This document shows, in pieces, positions 27,668 to 36,916 of a stretch of DNA of 64,000 nucleotides. Position numbers and translations under genes: made by a program. How positions within the stretch are numbered: the stretch's first letter is position 1; every line of letters begins with the position of its first letter. The stretch is taken from positions 806,001 to 870,000 of the forward strand of contig NZ_JBJHZZ010000001.1 in NCBI RefSeq assembly GCF_045310675.1, given 5' to 3'. The stretch is from Clostridium_AT stratigraminis (GTDB lineage Bacteria; Bacillota; Clostridia; Clostridiales; Clostridiaceae). Below the pieces are notes generated by a model. That model searched no databases. It worked only from the letters and a program-made list of their open reading frames with translations, and was not told the DNA's origin.

Positions 27668-28867
27668 ATGAAAATATTAGTTATTAACTGTGGTAGTTCT
27701 TCATTAAAATATCAATTAATTAATATGGAGAATGAAGCTTGTATAGCTCAAGGATTAGTTGAGAGAATAGGAAATAAAGGATCTGTTTTAACACAAAAGG
27801 TTATTGGTAGGGAAAAATATATAGTTAATCTAGATCTAAAGGATCATAAGGATGCAATCGGCCTAGTACTTAATACTTTAGTTGACCAAACAAATGGAGT
27901 AATTAGAAACGTTGATGAAATATCAGCGGTAGGACATAGGGTTGTACATGGGGGAGAACAATATAATAGTTCTGTATTAATTGATGGTAATGTAATGAAG
28001 GCCTTGGAGGAATGTTCTAAATTAGCACCTCTTCACAATCCTCCAAACATTATTGGAATAAACGCCTGTAAAGCCCTTATGCCAAACATACCTATGGTTG
28101 CAGTTTTTGATACTGCCTTTCATCAGACTATGCCAAAGCATGCATTTATATATCCCTTGCCTTATGAATTTTATGAAAAAAATAAAATTAGAAAATATGG
28201 GTTCCATGGTACTTCTCATAAATATGTTTCTATGCAGGCAGCAAAAATGCTTAATAAGGATATAAAGGGTTTAAAAATAATTTCCTGCCATTTAGGTAAC
28301 GGAGCCAGCATAACTGCTATAAAAGATGGAAAATCCATAGATACAAGTATGGGCTTTACACCACTAGCAGGTCTTGCTATGGGAACTAGAACCGGGGACA
28401 TGGATCCAGCCATAATAACTTATTTGATTGAGGAATTAAATTTATCTCCAAGTGAGGTTACAAACATAATAAATAAGAAATCTGGGGTGCTAGGTATTTC
28501 CGGGGTAAGCAGTGATTTTAGAGATATTTGGGCGGCTTCTGAAAATAATGAAAAGGCACAGCTTGCTTTAGATGTATTTCATTATAGAATAAGAACCTTA
28601 ATCTGCGCTTATGCAGGTGCCTTAGGCGGGGTGGATTGTATTATATTTACAGCTGGCATAGGAGAAAATTCAGGAGATTCAAGACAAGCTTCCTGTGATG
28701 GTTTGGATTTTCTAGGAGTTAAGATAGATAAGGAAAAGAATAAAGTATCAGGAAAAGTTGTAGATATTAGTGCTAATGACTCAAAAGTTAAGGTGCTAGT
28801 AATCCCTACTAATGAAGAACTCATGATAGCAAGAGATACAAAAGAAATAGTAGATTTAATAAAATAA
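27668..28867 (+). CDS. ackA: Acetate kinase
   Basis: The enzyme interconverts acetyl phosphate and acetate with ATP formation, the main substrate-level phosphorylation step of acetogenic fermentation. I take ATG 27668 behind AAGGAG, giving 399 residues, the normal length. Motifs are the phosphate-binding NCGSSSLKYQL at the N-terminus, VGHRVVHGGE, YGFHGTSHKYV with the catalytic His, GNGASITAI and the C-terminal PTNEELMIARD. Unusually for Clostridium, phosphotransacetylase is not adjacent; the gene is followed by a terminator and is monocistronic. Confidence 0.97.
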   Translation: MKILVINCGSSSLKYQLINMENEACIAQGLVERIGNKGSVLTQKVIGREKYIVNLDLKDHKDAIGLVLNTLVDQTNGVIRNVDEISAVGHRVVHGGEQYNSSVLIDGNVMKALEECSKLAPLHNPPNIIGINACKALMPNIPMVAVFDTAFHQTMPKHAFIYPLPYEFYEKNKIRKYGFHGTSHKYVSMQAAKMLNKDIKGLKIISCHLGNGASITAIKDGKSIDTSMGFTPLAGLAMGTRTGDMDPAIITYLIEELNLSPSEVTNIINKKSGVLGISGVSSDFRDIWAASENNEKAQLALDVFHYRIRTLICAYAGALGGVDCIIFTAGIGENSGDSRQASCDGLDFLGVKIDKEKNKVSGKVVDISANDSKVKVLVIPTNEELMIARDTKEIVDLIK

Positions 28868-28875
28868 TAAAAGTT

Positions 28876-28917
28876 AAAAAATAAGTGTCTTTTAAAAAGT
28901 TAAAAGCACTTATTTTT
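28876..28917 (+). terminator. Terminator after ackA
   Basis: AAAAATAAGTG pairs with CACTTATTTTT, with an inner CTTTTA/TAAAAG stem, giving a long hairpin with a terminal T-run. Confidence 0.8.
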
Positions 28918-29072
28918 ATGTAATAATAAGGAATATTGATAAAATTTAAAATGCAATTTTAAGTAATTAAAAATTAGTAGATTTAGTCTCTATTTCAGCT
29001 AATTTTAATTTTTTTTAAAATACAGTTGAATTTATCATAATAAAGTTATATTATTTATATAAATGCAACTTT

Positions 29073-29101
29073 CCATTCATTTTATATAAAATTATGAATG
29101 G
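29073..29101. promoter_or_regulatory. Inverted repeat upstream of aspA
   Basis: CCATTCAT and ATGAATGG form a perfect 8-bp dyad with a 13-base AT-rich spacer containing TTTATATAAA. It lies 65 bases before the aspartase start. It could be an operator overlapping a promoter or the base of an mRNA leader hairpin. Confidence 0.4.
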
Positions 29102-29165
29102 AACAATTATAAACATAAGTAAAAAAAGTTCATATAAAAAATATGAAAAAGTTGGGGGAGAAAAG

Positions 29166-30584
29166 ATGTTATTTAGACTAGAAACCGATTCAATTGGAGA
29201 GAAACAAGTACCAAAAGATGCCTATTATGGCGTGCAAACCCTAAGAGCTGCAGAAAACTTTAAAATTACTGGCTATCATATTCATCCAGAGTTTATTAGA
29301 GCTTTAGCTGAAATTAAAAAAGCTTCAGCAATGATAAATATGCAAGTTGGACTATTAGATTTGAAGGTTGGAGATGCAATAGTTAATGCCTGTGATGAAA
29401 TATTGCAAGGAAAGCTTCATGATCAATTTATTACAGATCCTATTCAAGGTGGAGCTGGTACTTCTATGAACATGAATGCCAATGAAGTAATATCAAATAG
29501 AGCTATTGAAATATTAGGAGGAGAAAAGGGAAATTATAATATAGTACATCCTAATGACCATGTTAATATGGGACAATCCACTAATGATGTTATACCTACT
29601 GCTGGAAAAATGACTACTCTAGTATTATTGAAAAAAGCTATTGAGAAATTAGAAGAGCTATATGAAGCTCTAAATAAAAAAAGTAAAGAATTTGATGATG
29701 TTATAAAAATGGGAAGAACACAACTTCAGGATGCAGTTCCAATTAGACTTGGACAGGAATTTCATGCCTATTCAAGTGTTGTTAAAAGAGATATAGCTAG
29801 GATAACAAGGACAATTGAAGACTTAAAAACTGTAAACCTTGGAGCAACTGCTATTGGTACAGGAATTAATGCAGATGAAGCTTATGTTAAAAATGTCGTT
29901 CCTATGCTTAGTAAGATTGCAAAAATGGAACTTATTCAAGCCGAGGATTTAATTGATGGTACGCAGAATACAGATGGCTTTGTAGCTGTGTCTGCATCAC
30001 TTAAGACCTGCGCTGTAAGTCTTTCTAAAATTGCAAATGATTTAAGGCTTTTATCCTCAGGACCTAGAACAGGCTTTGAAGAAATTAATCTTCCTCCTAA
30101 ACAAAATGGTTCTTCAATTATGCCAGGAAAAGTTAATCCTGTAATACCTGAGGTAATGAATCAGGTGGCCTTTAATATAATTGGAAATGATATGACCATT
30201 ACAATGGCATCTGAGGCGGGACAAATGGAGCTTAATGCCTTTGAACCAGTTATGTTTTATAATTTATTTCAGTCTATTGAAACCTTGACAAATGGTGTGG
30301 ATACCTTTATAAATAATTGTATAGTTGACATAACAGCTAATAAAGAGCACTGTAAGGAATTAGTAGATAATAGTGTGGGAATTATAACTGCAATATGTCC
30401 TCATGTAGGTTATAAGGAAGCAGCTAAAATTGCAAAAACTGCATTAAAAACCGGAGAACCTGTAAGAAAAATAGTTCTTAATGAGGGAATTCTTGATGAG
30501 ACAGCCTTAGATACTATATTAGATCCTTATGGAATGACTGAACCAGGAATTTCAGGCAAGGAATTGCTGCATAAGGCGATTTAA
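29166..30584 (+). CDS. aspA: Aspartate ammonia-lyase
   Basis: Aspartase converts L-aspartate to fumarate and ammonia. ATG 29166, behind GTTGGGGGAG, gives 472 residues; the longer frame from 29094 adds a poor N-terminal extension. The N-terminal pattern (GEKQVPKDAYYGVQT, ENFKITGYHIHPEFI, MQVGLLD) is that of AspA rather than class II fumarase. The superfamily signature GSSIMPGKVNP lies at about residues 315-325. It is followed by malic enzyme 58 bases downstream. Fumarate formed here could be hydrated by a fumarase encoded elsewhere and decarboxylated by that neighbour, linking aspartate to pyruvate. Confidence 0.93.
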   Translation: MLFRLETDSIGEKQVPKDAYYGVQTLRAAENFKITGYHIHPEFIRALAEIKKASAMINMQVGLLDLKVGDAIVNACDEILQGKLHDQFITDPIQGGAGTSMNMNANEVISNRAIEILGGEKGNYNIVHPNDHVNMGQSTNDVIPTAGKMTTLVLLKKAIEKLEELYEALNKKSKEFDDVIKMGRTQLQDAVPIRLGQEFHAYSSVVKRDIARITRTIEDLKTVNLGATAIGTGINADEAYVKNVVPMLSKIAKMELIQAEDLIDGTQNTDGFVAVSASLKTCAVSLSKIANDLRLLSSGPRTGFEEINLPPKQNGSSIMPGKVNPVIPEVMNQVAFNIIGNDMTITMASEAGQMELNAFEPVMFYNLFQSIETLTNGVDTFINNCIVDITANKEHCKELVDNSVGIITAICPHVGYKEAAKIAKTALKTGEPVRKIVLNEGILDETALDTILDPYGMTEPGISGKELLHKAI

Positions 30585-30641
30585 GAAGCAAGATAATTAT
30601 AATTAAAGTAGCTATTAAATAACATAGTTAGGAGAGATATT

Positions 30642-31865
30642 ATGGATTTAAAAGAAACAGTTCTAAAATTTCACAAGGAAAATGAAGGTAAAATAGCTCT
30701 AAAGTGTAAGGTTCCAGTAAAAAATAAGGAAGATATGACTTTAGCCTATACACCAGGTGTTGCTCAGCCTTGTCTTGAAATAAACAAAAATTATGAAACC
30801 ATTTATGATTATACTTCAAAGGGAAACTGGGTTGCTGTAGTTACTAACGGAACAGCAGTATTAGGACTTGGAGATATAGGAGCAGGAGCAGGCCTTCCCG
30901 TTATGGAAGGTAAAGCCGTTTTATTTAAATCCTTTGCAGGAGTAGATGCCTTTCCTATCTGCTTAGACACTAAGGATGTTGATAAAATAGTTGAAACTGT
31001 AAAGTTAATGGAACCAACCTTTGGTGGAATAAATCTTGAAGATATAAAGGCGCCAGAATGCTTTGAAATAGAAACAAGACTTAAGGAAATCTGTGATATT
31101 CCAATTTTCCATGATGACCAACATGGAACAGCAGTTGTTTCAGCAGCTTGTTTAATAAATGCCTTAAAGGTTGTTAATAAGAAAATTGAAGATGTAACAG
31201 CTGTTATAAATGGAGCAGGTGCTGCAGGTATCGCAATCTCAAAGCTTCTTATAAAAATGGGAATGAAAGATATAATTTTATGTGATACAAAGGGACCTAT
31301 ATTTGAAGGCAGAAGTGCTGGAATGAATAAGTACAAAGACGAAATGGCTAAGATTTCTAACAAGTCTAAAGTTCAAGGTACTTTAGCAGATGCTCTAAAT
31401 GGAGCAGATATATTCCTAGGAGTTTCCGTTGCAAACTGCGTTACTGAAGAAATGGTTAAATCCATGAATAGAGATGCTATTATAATGGCAATGGCAAATC
31501 CTAATCCAGAAATACTTCCTGACATCGCTAAAAAAGCCGGAGCTAAAGTTGTTTGCACAGGTAGATCAGATTTTCCAAACCAAGTTAACAACGTTGTTGC
31601 TTTCCCAGGAATATTTAGAGGAGCACTTGATGTAAGAGCAAAAGAAATAAATGATGAAATGAAAATAGCTGCTGCTTATGCAATAGCATCAATTATTTCC
31701 GAAGAAGAGTTAAATGAAGATTACGTAATGCCAGCAGCCTTTGATTTAAGAATTGCACCACTTGTTGCAAAAATGGTTGCTGAAGCTGCTATAAAAACTG
31801 GAGTAGCTAGAAAATTGGATGTTACACCAGAAATGGTTGAAGAACATACAAAGAAACTTTTATAA
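30642..31865 (+). CDS. NAD(P)-dependent malic enzyme, short form
   Basis: The enzyme oxidatively decarboxylates malate to pyruvate and CO2. It has 407 residues, the length of the compact bacterial type lacking the phosphotransacetylase-like C-terminal domain. Visible motifs are LAYTPGVAQPCLEI with the catalytic Tyr, LGDIGAGAGLPVMEGKAVLF, the metal-site segment NLEDIKAPECFEIE with IFHDDQHGTAVV, and the dinucleotide-binding NGAGAAGIAISKLL. It starts at ATG 30642 behind TTAGGAGAG and is probably co-transcribed with aspA, ending at a strong terminator. Cofactor preference cannot be fixed by eye. A large minus-strand frame across it is a shadow. Confidence 0.93.
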   Translation: MDLKETVLKFHKENEGKIALKCKVPVKNKEDMTLAYTPGVAQPCLEINKNYETIYDYTSKGNWVAVVTNGTAVLGLGDIGAGAGLPVMEGKAVLFKSFAGVDAFPICLDTKDVDKIVETVKLMEPTFGGINLEDIKAPECFEIETRLKEICDIPIFHDDQHGTAVVSAACLINALKVVNKKIEDVTAVINGAGAAGIAISKLLIKMGMKDIILCDTKGPIFEGRSAGMNKYKDEMAKISNKSKVQGTLADALNGADIFLGVSVANCVTEEMVKSMNRDAIIMAMANPNPEILPDIAKKAGAKVVCTGRSDFPNQVNNVVAFPGIFRGALDVRAKEINDEMKIAAAYAIASIISEEELNEDYVMPAAFDLRIAPLVAKMVAEAAIKTGVARKLDVTPEMVEEHTKKLL

Positions 31866-31873
31866 TAGAACAC

Positions 31874-31927
31874 AAAAAGGGGTCAGACTCCACTTTAGCA
31901 AACTAAAGTGGAGTCTGACCCCTTTTT
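31874..31927. terminator. Very long hairpin terminator after malic enzyme
   Basis: A 25-bp perfect stem from AAAAAGGGGTCAGACTCC onward with a 4-base CAAA loop ends in TTTTT. It works on both strands because both arms end in A/T runs. Confidence 0.9.
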
Positions 31928-31930
31928 CCT

Positions 31931-31950
31931 ATTTCCTAGTACTAGGAAAT
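31931..31950. promoter_or_regulatory. Palindromic operator upstream of the PRD regulator
   Basis: ATTTCCTAGTACTAGGAAAT is a perfect 20-bp palindrome about 70 bases before the regulator start. The core TTTCCTA-N4-TAGGAA recurs upstream of the PTS genes at 34655-34671, with half-sites nearby. Confidence 0.65.
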
Positions 31951-32021
31951 TTATTAATTATAAGAATTGCAATATTAATATATAATAAACTTAAATGATG
32001 GTCTTAGAAAGTGGTGATAGG

Positions 32022-33932
32022 GTGTTAAATAAGAGACAAGAAAAAATTATCCTGTTTATGCATAATAGTAAAGGCTGGATTATTGGCAAGGAACTTGCTA
32101 AGGTCCTAGGGGTGTCAGACCGCACCATTCGAAGTGACATAGCTCATATTAACAGCTTTTATGAATATGAACTAATTGAATCAAACATTAGGCTTGGATA
32201 TAGAATGAACGAGGATAAATTTCAAAGTTTGGATATAGAAACAAGCGACATGATTCCTCAAACTCCAGAAGAGAGATGTATCTATATCATTAAAGAATTA
32301 TTGTTTGAAAAAAATGATATTAATTTAACCCTTTTACAAGATAAAGTATATGTGTCCGGCTATTCTATTGATAATGATATTAAAAAAATAAAAAAAATGC
32401 TTGAGCCCTATAAGGGTCTGCAGCTTGTAAGAAGCAAAAATTATATCCGATTAAGCGGCAAGGAAGAAGAGAAGCGTAAATTATATAAGGACTTATTGGA
32501 AAATGAGATAAAGGGAAACTTTTTAAATTTAGATAAAATTGCATCTTTTTATAAGGATTTTAATTTAATTGAAGTTAAGGATATTCTGGAAGCTACACTT
32601 AAGGAATATCATTATCATATTCGTTCCCTTACTTTAACCATGATTATAATGCACATAGGAATTGCAATTCAGCGTATTATTCGTCACAACTTCATTAATA
32701 CTGATAGAAATACAGAGGAATTAAGAAGCAGCCTGGAATATAAAATTGCACAAGAATTTTTTCATAAGGTAACAAAAAAAATAAGGCTTGAAATAGTTGA
32801 AGATGAAATTGCCTTAGTTGCGTTATTATTACTAGGCAAAAAAAGTACTGTTTACACCAATGAGGATTCAAAAGTTGAAGCTGCTTATTCCATTCCTGCT
32901 TTACTTGAGGAAATCTTCTTTGACATTAAAAAAACCTTTGATGTTGATTTTAGCTCTGATAATGAGCTGATGAATGGGCTGGAAATGCATATTACCTCAC
33001 TTATAGAACGATATAAGAAGAAGATTGAAATTGATAATATGTATCTGCAGGAAATCAAGCGTGACTATCCTTTGGTTTTTGAGATGGGAGTAAGAGTTTG
33101 TGAGCTGTTAGAGGGAAAGCTTAACATTACTATAAGTGAAAATGAAATTGCCTTTATTGCCTTACATCTTGGTGTTGCGTATGTTAGGGCAAATATTACC
33201 TACAAGTATAAAGTAGTTATGATTCATCCTCAAGATAAGGTTTTATCTAATTTGTGTATGGAAAAAATCATTAATCGCTTTGGAGATCGTATGGAGATTA
33301 TTGAAAGCATGAATTTCTTTGAGGAGTCTGTAATAACAGCTTTAAAGCCGGATTTAATCTTAACAACACTTCCATTAAAACATAAATTACCGATTTCAAC
33401 AGTGCAGATTTCACTGTTCGTAAATTATGAGGATGAAAATAAGATTTATAAAGCCTTAAACAATTTAGAAAAAATAAGGTGCAGGGACAATTTTAAACTT
33501 TTAGTTTTAAAGCTTATAAAAAAGGAATTTTTCTATTCACATGTTAATGTGGACAGTCCTAATGAGTTAATTACAAAAATGTGCAATAACTTATATGAAA
33601 AGGGATTTGTAGATAAAGACTATGAAAGCAGTGTACTGCAGAGAGAAAAAATGTCTGCAACCTCCTTTGATTTTGGCTTTGCAACTCCCCACAGCCTCAA
33701 TGAAATGTTTATTAATCAGTCAGCTTTAAGTATTGCAATCCTGGATAAGCCTATTACCTGGGGAGAATTTGATGTGAGGCTTGTAATCTTGTTTACCATT
33801 AATAAAGAAGATTATAAAATCCTAAGAATATTCTTTGACTGGTTAAGCAATGTAATTTCTAATTCTGAGCAGTTTACCAGAATATTAGAGGTTAATAACT
33901 ATAATGAATTTATTGATGAAGTTTTAAAATAA
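32022..33932 (+). CDS. PRD-type PTS-responsive transcriptional activator (LicR/MtlR-like)
   Basis: This 636-residue regulator combines an N-terminal HTH (KELAKVLGVSDRTIRSDIAHI), a second Mga-like HTH region, two PTS regulation domains with histidines in MIIMHIGIAIQ and in LEMHITSLIERY and IALHLGVAYVRA, an EIIB-like domain (about 395-480) and a C-terminal EIIA-like domain with the phosphoacceptor-like PHS in FGFATPHSLNE. GTG 32022 is chosen because AAAGTGGTGA lies just before it, while ATG 31995 has no ribosome site. Such proteins activate PTS operons when their PRDs are phosphorylated by HPr and lose EIIB/EIIA phosphates. The palindromes at 31931 and 34655 are its likely sites. Confidence 0.88.
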   Translation: MLNKRQEKIILFMHNSKGWIIGKELAKVLGVSDRTIRSDIAHINSFYEYELIESNIRLGYRMNEDKFQSLDIETSDMIPQTPEERCIYIIKELLFEKNDINLTLLQDKVYVSGYSIDNDIKKIKKMLEPYKGLQLVRSKNYIRLSGKEEEKRKLYKDLLENEIKGNFLNLDKIASFYKDFNLIEVKDILEATLKEYHYHIRSLTLTMIIMHIGIAIQRIIRHNFINTDRNTEELRSSLEYKIAQEFFHKVTKKIRLEIVEDEIALVALLLLGKKSTVYTNEDSKVEAAYSIPALLEEIFFDIKKTFDVDFSSDNELMNGLEMHITSLIERYKKKIEIDNMYLQEIKRDYPLVFEMGVRVCELLEGKLNITISENEIAFIALHLGVAYVRANITYKYKVVMIHPQDKVLSNLCMEKIINRFGDRMEIIESMNFFEESVITALKPDLILTTLPLKHKLPISTVQISLFVNYEDENKIYKALNNLEKIRCRDNFKLLVLKLIKKEFFYSHVNVDSPNELITKMCNNLYEKGFVDKDYESSVLQREKMSATSFDFGFATPHSLNEMFINQSALSIAILDKPITWGEFDVRLVILFTINKEDYKILRIFFDWLSNVISNSEQFTRILEVNNYNEFIDEVLK

Positions 33933-33954
33933 ATACTTACTAGAAGGTGAAGGT

Positions 33955-34545
33955 ATGAAAAAAGGAAAAAAATCTGTTTATGAAAGTAATGCAGTAGTTT
34001 CAGGAGATATACCAATTTGGAAGCGTTTTATAGCTTATATGGTGGATTGGTATTTAGGAAGTATTTTTACTTCCTTGCCAATGGTATTGATTTATATGAA
34101 GGCAACAAATACACAGGACTTAAATACCAATTTGTTTCAATATCCAAAGCAGTATGCACTTTTAGCTGGAGTTCTAGGCTTATTGTTTGGACTATTTTAT
34201 TACCTCATTGTGCCATTATTTATATGGAAGGGACAAACCTTAGGGAAACGCTGGTGTCATTTTAAAATTACTAAAATTAATAGCCAAGATATAAGCCTTA
34301 AAGAATTATTTTTAAGACAAATTATTGGCATTTTTTTAGTAGAAGGAGCTTTGATTTTCCCAAGCAATTTGTTCCATCAAATCTTATCCCTAATAAGTAA
34401 TGTAAATTTAATTACTCCACTTAATTACGTGGGTATTGCTATAAGTATTTTATCAGGCTTATTTGCTTTAATTAGAAAGGATCATAAGGCTATTCATGAT
34501 TTAATTGCCAGAACCAAAGTAATTAGCGTTATGGAAAAACAATAG
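33955..34545 (+). CDS. RDD-family membrane protein
   Basis: The 196-residue protein has the RDD layout: an Arg near the first helix (IWKRFIAYMVDWYLG), an Asp within that helix, and a conserved basic region after the third segment (KGQTLGKRWCHFKIT). Three to four membrane helices are visible near 20-45, 65-90, 120-140 and 150-170. It starts 22 bases after the regulator behind GAAGGTGAAGG, so the two are co-transcribed. RDD proteins are of varied or unknown function, some linked to cation transport. Its link to the PTS system is by position only. Confidence 0.8.
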   Translation: MKKGKKSVYESNAVVSGDIPIWKRFIAYMVDWYLGSIFTSLPMVLIYMKATNTQDLNTNLFQYPKQYALLAGVLGLLFGLFYYLIVPLFIWKGQTLGKRWCHFKITKINSQDISLKELFLRQIIGIFLVEGALIFPSNLFHQILSLISNVNLITPLNYVGIAISILSGLFALIRKDHKAIHDLIARTKVISVMEKQ

Positions 34546-34590
34546 CAGCTTATATAAATGCATTAAGCAGTAGGGGCATTGTTAATAGCA

Positions 34591-34710
34591 TTTCCTAGAG
34601 GCGTTTAAATTGACATAATACAAAATATGCTGTAAAGCATTAGCATTAATAGTGTTTCCTAGAAGTAGGAAGAAGGCTTAAAGTCATTTCCTATTTTAAA
34701 GTTATATACT
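34591..34710 (+). promoter_or_regulatory. Activator-type promoter region of the PTS operon
   Basis: The region contains TTTCCTAGA at 34591-34599, the dyad TTTCCTA-GAAG-TAGGAA at 34655-34671 and another TTTCCTA at 34687-34693. A -10-like TATACT follows at 34705-34710, with no good -35. Repeated half-sites spaced upstream of a weak promoter fit activation by the PRD regulator, whose own gene has the same palindrome. A separate TTGACA at 34610-34615 lacks a clear -10 partner. Confidence 0.55.
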
Positions 34711-34736
34711 ATAAGTATCAGAAAGGAGGGACAGCA

Positions 34737-35063
34737 ATGGAGGGATTAGAGCTAGCGTGCTTTCAAATTATTTCTTCAGCAGGTATGGCGAAAAGCAGCT
34801 TTATTGAAGCCATTAAAGAAGCTAGGAAGGGTGACTTTGTAAAAGCAAAGGCTTGTATTGATAAAGGTGATGAATTTTTCACTCAAGGACATAATGTTCA
34901 TACTGAATTAATTCAGAAGGAAGCAGGAAATGAAAAGGTAAGTCCAGATTTATTATTGCTACATGCAGAGGATCAATTAATGTCAGTTGAAACCTGTAAG
35001 ATTCTAGCAAATGAATTAATTGCAAGCTATGAACGTATTTGTGCCTTAGAGAATAAAGGTTAA
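34737..35063 (+). CDS. PTS lactose/cellobiose-family EIIA component
   Basis: The 108-residue all-helical EIIA accepts phosphate from HPr and passes it to EIIB. Active-site His76 lies in LLLLHAEDQLM, corresponding to the family H-A-Q-D-H-L-M motif. QIISSAGMAKSSFIEAI and the second helix with KAKACIDKGDEFF are typical. It starts at ATG 34737 behind AAAGGAGGGACAGC and is followed by the EIIB gene after 68 bases. Confidence 0.93.
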   Translation: MEGLELACFQIISSAGMAKSSFIEAIKEARKGDFVKAKACIDKGDEFFTQGHNVHTELIQKEAGNEKVSPDLLLLHAEDQLMSVETCKILANELIASYERICALENKG

Positions 35064-35131
35064 TTATATAGTTAAGTATATTAATAATAATAAAACATTA
35101 AATATCATAACTACGGAAAGGAGGAAGAAAA

Positions 35132-35461
35132 ATGAAAAAGATTTATTTGTTTTGCAGTGCTGGAATGTCTACAAGTATATTAGCAAGTAAAATGCAAGCT
35201 GCAGCTGATGAAAACTCATTGCCAATTGAGGTAAAGGCTTATCCTCATAATGAGTTAGATGAAATTATTAAAAAGCATCATCCGGATTGCATTTTATTAG
35301 GACCACAAGTTAAATATTTATATGAAAAAACTGTAAACGATTTTGGACCATCTGGCATTCCAATTGCTGTTATCGACCCAACTGATTATGGTATGATGAA
35401 TGCTAAAAAGGTTTTAAAAAGTGCAATTAAGCTTATTAAAGCGGCAAGCGAGAGTAAGTAG
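35132..35461 (+). CDS. PTS lactose/cellobiose-family EIIB component
   Basis: The 109-residue EIIB has the phosphocysteine Cys8 in YLFCSAGMSTSILASKM and the DCILLGPQVKYL segment of the family. It transfers phosphate from EIIA to the incoming sugar bound at EIIC. It starts at ATG 35132 behind GGAAAGGAGGAAG. EIIA, EIIB and EIIC are encoded as separate polypeptides in that order. Confidence 0.95.
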   Translation: MKKIYLFCSAGMSTSILASKMQAAADENSLPIEVKAYPHNELDEIIKKHHPDCILLGPQVKYLYEKTVNDFGPSGIPIAVIDPTDYGMMNAKKVLKSAIKLIKAASESK

Positions 35462-35546
35462 CTTTACATGGGATAATGAGTGATTATTTTACGATATTTG
35501 TATTATGATTACTTAATTATAAACAAAAGAAAGAGGGGGAAAAAAC

Positions 35547-36905
35547 ATGATAAAATGGTTAGAAAAAGTTTTAATGCCAATAGCTGAAGCAATCGGTAAA
35601 AACAAATATTTAATTTCCGTCCGTGATGGATTCTTAGTATCCACGCCATTATTAATTGTAGGATCATTATTTCTATTAATTGCAAACTTCCCAATTCCTG
35701 CATGGACTAATTGGTTAGATTCCGTGCATATTAATGGAACTACTTTATCTGCTTATTTTGGAAAGCCTGCTGATGCAACATTTTCAATTATGGCAATTTT
35801 TGCTGTACTAGGTATAGGATATTCCTTTGCTAAGCAAATGAAAACAAATCCTATATTTGGAGCAGCAGTATCAATTATGTCTTGGTTCTTAATTATGCCT
35901 TATGGTGTAACTGGAAAAGCTCATGTTGAAGGCATAAAGGACCCAGTTCAGGTTTTCTTAGGTGGAGGACTTCCACTTGGATGGGTTGGTGCAAAAGGTA
36001 TATTTATAGGTATTATATGTGCTTTCTTAGCTGTACACATTTACGCTTTTGCTGAACGTAAAGGATGGATAATTAGAATGCCTGCTGGTGTTCCTCCAAC
36101 AGTTGTTCAATCCTTCGCAGCCTTAATTCCTGCTGGACTTGTTATATCTGTATTCTTTGTAATAAATTTATTCTTCGGTTTCTTTAAAACTGATGTTTTC
36201 ACAATCGTATTTAAGTTCCTTCAGTTACCTCTTATGAACTTAGGTGATACCTTAGGTGCTATGGTTATTGCATACATCTTCTTACACCTATTCTGGTTCT
36301 TTGGAGTAAACGGTGGTTCTGTAGTAGGTGCAGTATTTAACCCTATTCTTCAGACCTTAACTGCTGAAAACCTAGAGTTCTTCAAAACTGGAGTTGGACA
36401 GGGACATATTATATCTCAACAATTCCAAGACTTATTTGCAACCTTTGGCGGATGCGGATCTACATTATCACTATTAATAGCAATGCTGTTATTCTGTAAA
36501 TCAAAACGTATTAAAGGATTAGGAAAATTAGCTTTAGTTCCTGGTATCTTTGGAATTAACGAACCAATAGTATTTGGTCTTCCAATAGTATTGAATCCAA
36601 CAATGTTAATACCATTTATGTTAGTTCCTACACTTAACATTGTTATTTCATATTTTGCAATGGCCTTAAAATTAGTTCCAATTTGTAATGGTGTTAATAT
36701 TCCATGGACAACTCCAATTATTATTTCTGGATTTTTAGCAACAAATTGGGTAGGTGCAGTACTTCAAGCTCTGTTACTTGTTTTAGGTGTAATTATTTAT
36801 ATGCCATTTATAAGGATTATGGACAAACAATATTTAAAAGAGGAAGCTCAAGCAATAGAAGAGGACGATGATTCTCTTGAGGATTTATCCTTTGATGACT
36901 TATAG
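35547..36905 (+). CDS. PTS lactose/cellobiose-family EIIC permease
   Basis: The 452-residue membrane permease has about ten helices. Family landmarks are the start IKWLEKVLMPIAEAIGKNK, the VNGGSVVGAVFNP loop and GIFGINEPIVFGLPIVLNP, whose Glu contacts the substrate in ChbC-type structures. It ends in an acidic tail (EEDDDSLEDLSFDDL). Members import beta-linked disaccharides and N-acetylated sugars with 6-phosphorylation. With the downstream glycosylasparaginase and MupG-like genes, an amino-sugar conjugate is the most attractive substrate, but this is inference. Confidence 0.95.
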   Translation: MIKWLEKVLMPIAEAIGKNKYLISVRDGFLVSTPLLIVGSLFLLIANFPIPAWTNWLDSVHINGTTLSAYFGKPADATFSIMAIFAVLGIGYSFAKQMKTNPIFGAAVSIMSWFLIMPYGVTGKAHVEGIKDPVQVFLGGGLPLGWVGAKGIFIGIICAFLAVHIYAFAERKGWIIRMPAGVPPTVVQSFAALIPAGLVISVFFVINLFFGFFKTDVFTIVFKFLQLPLMNLGDTLGAMVIAYIFLHLFWFFGVNGGSVVGAVFNPILQTLTAENLEFFKTGVGQGHIISQQFQDLFATFGGCGSTLSLLIAMLLFCKSKRIKGLGKLALVPGIFGINEPIVFGLPIVLNPTMLIPFMLVPTLNIVISYFAMALKLVPICNGVNIPWTTPIIISGFLATNWVGAVLQALLLVLGVIIYMPFIRIMDKQYLKEEAQAIEEDDDSLEDLSFDDL

Positions 36906-36916
36906 GAGATGATTAA

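Noticed and set aside
29094..29165. 24-residue N-terminal extension of aspartase
   Set aside because: No ribosome site precedes ATG 29094, it lies in the right arm of an inverted repeat, and the extension is Lys/Ser-rich and atypical.
29166..30584. Class II fumarase instead of aspartase
   Set aside because: The N-terminal half follows aspartase-specific sequence patterns (DAYYGVQT, ITGYHIHPEF, MQVGLLD); only the superfamily signature is shared with fumarase.
30809..31363. 184-codon minus-strand frame inside malic enzyme
   Set aside because: It lies entirely antisense to a clearly conserved gene, has no ribosome site and encodes a low-complexity Ser/Pro/Ile-rich product.
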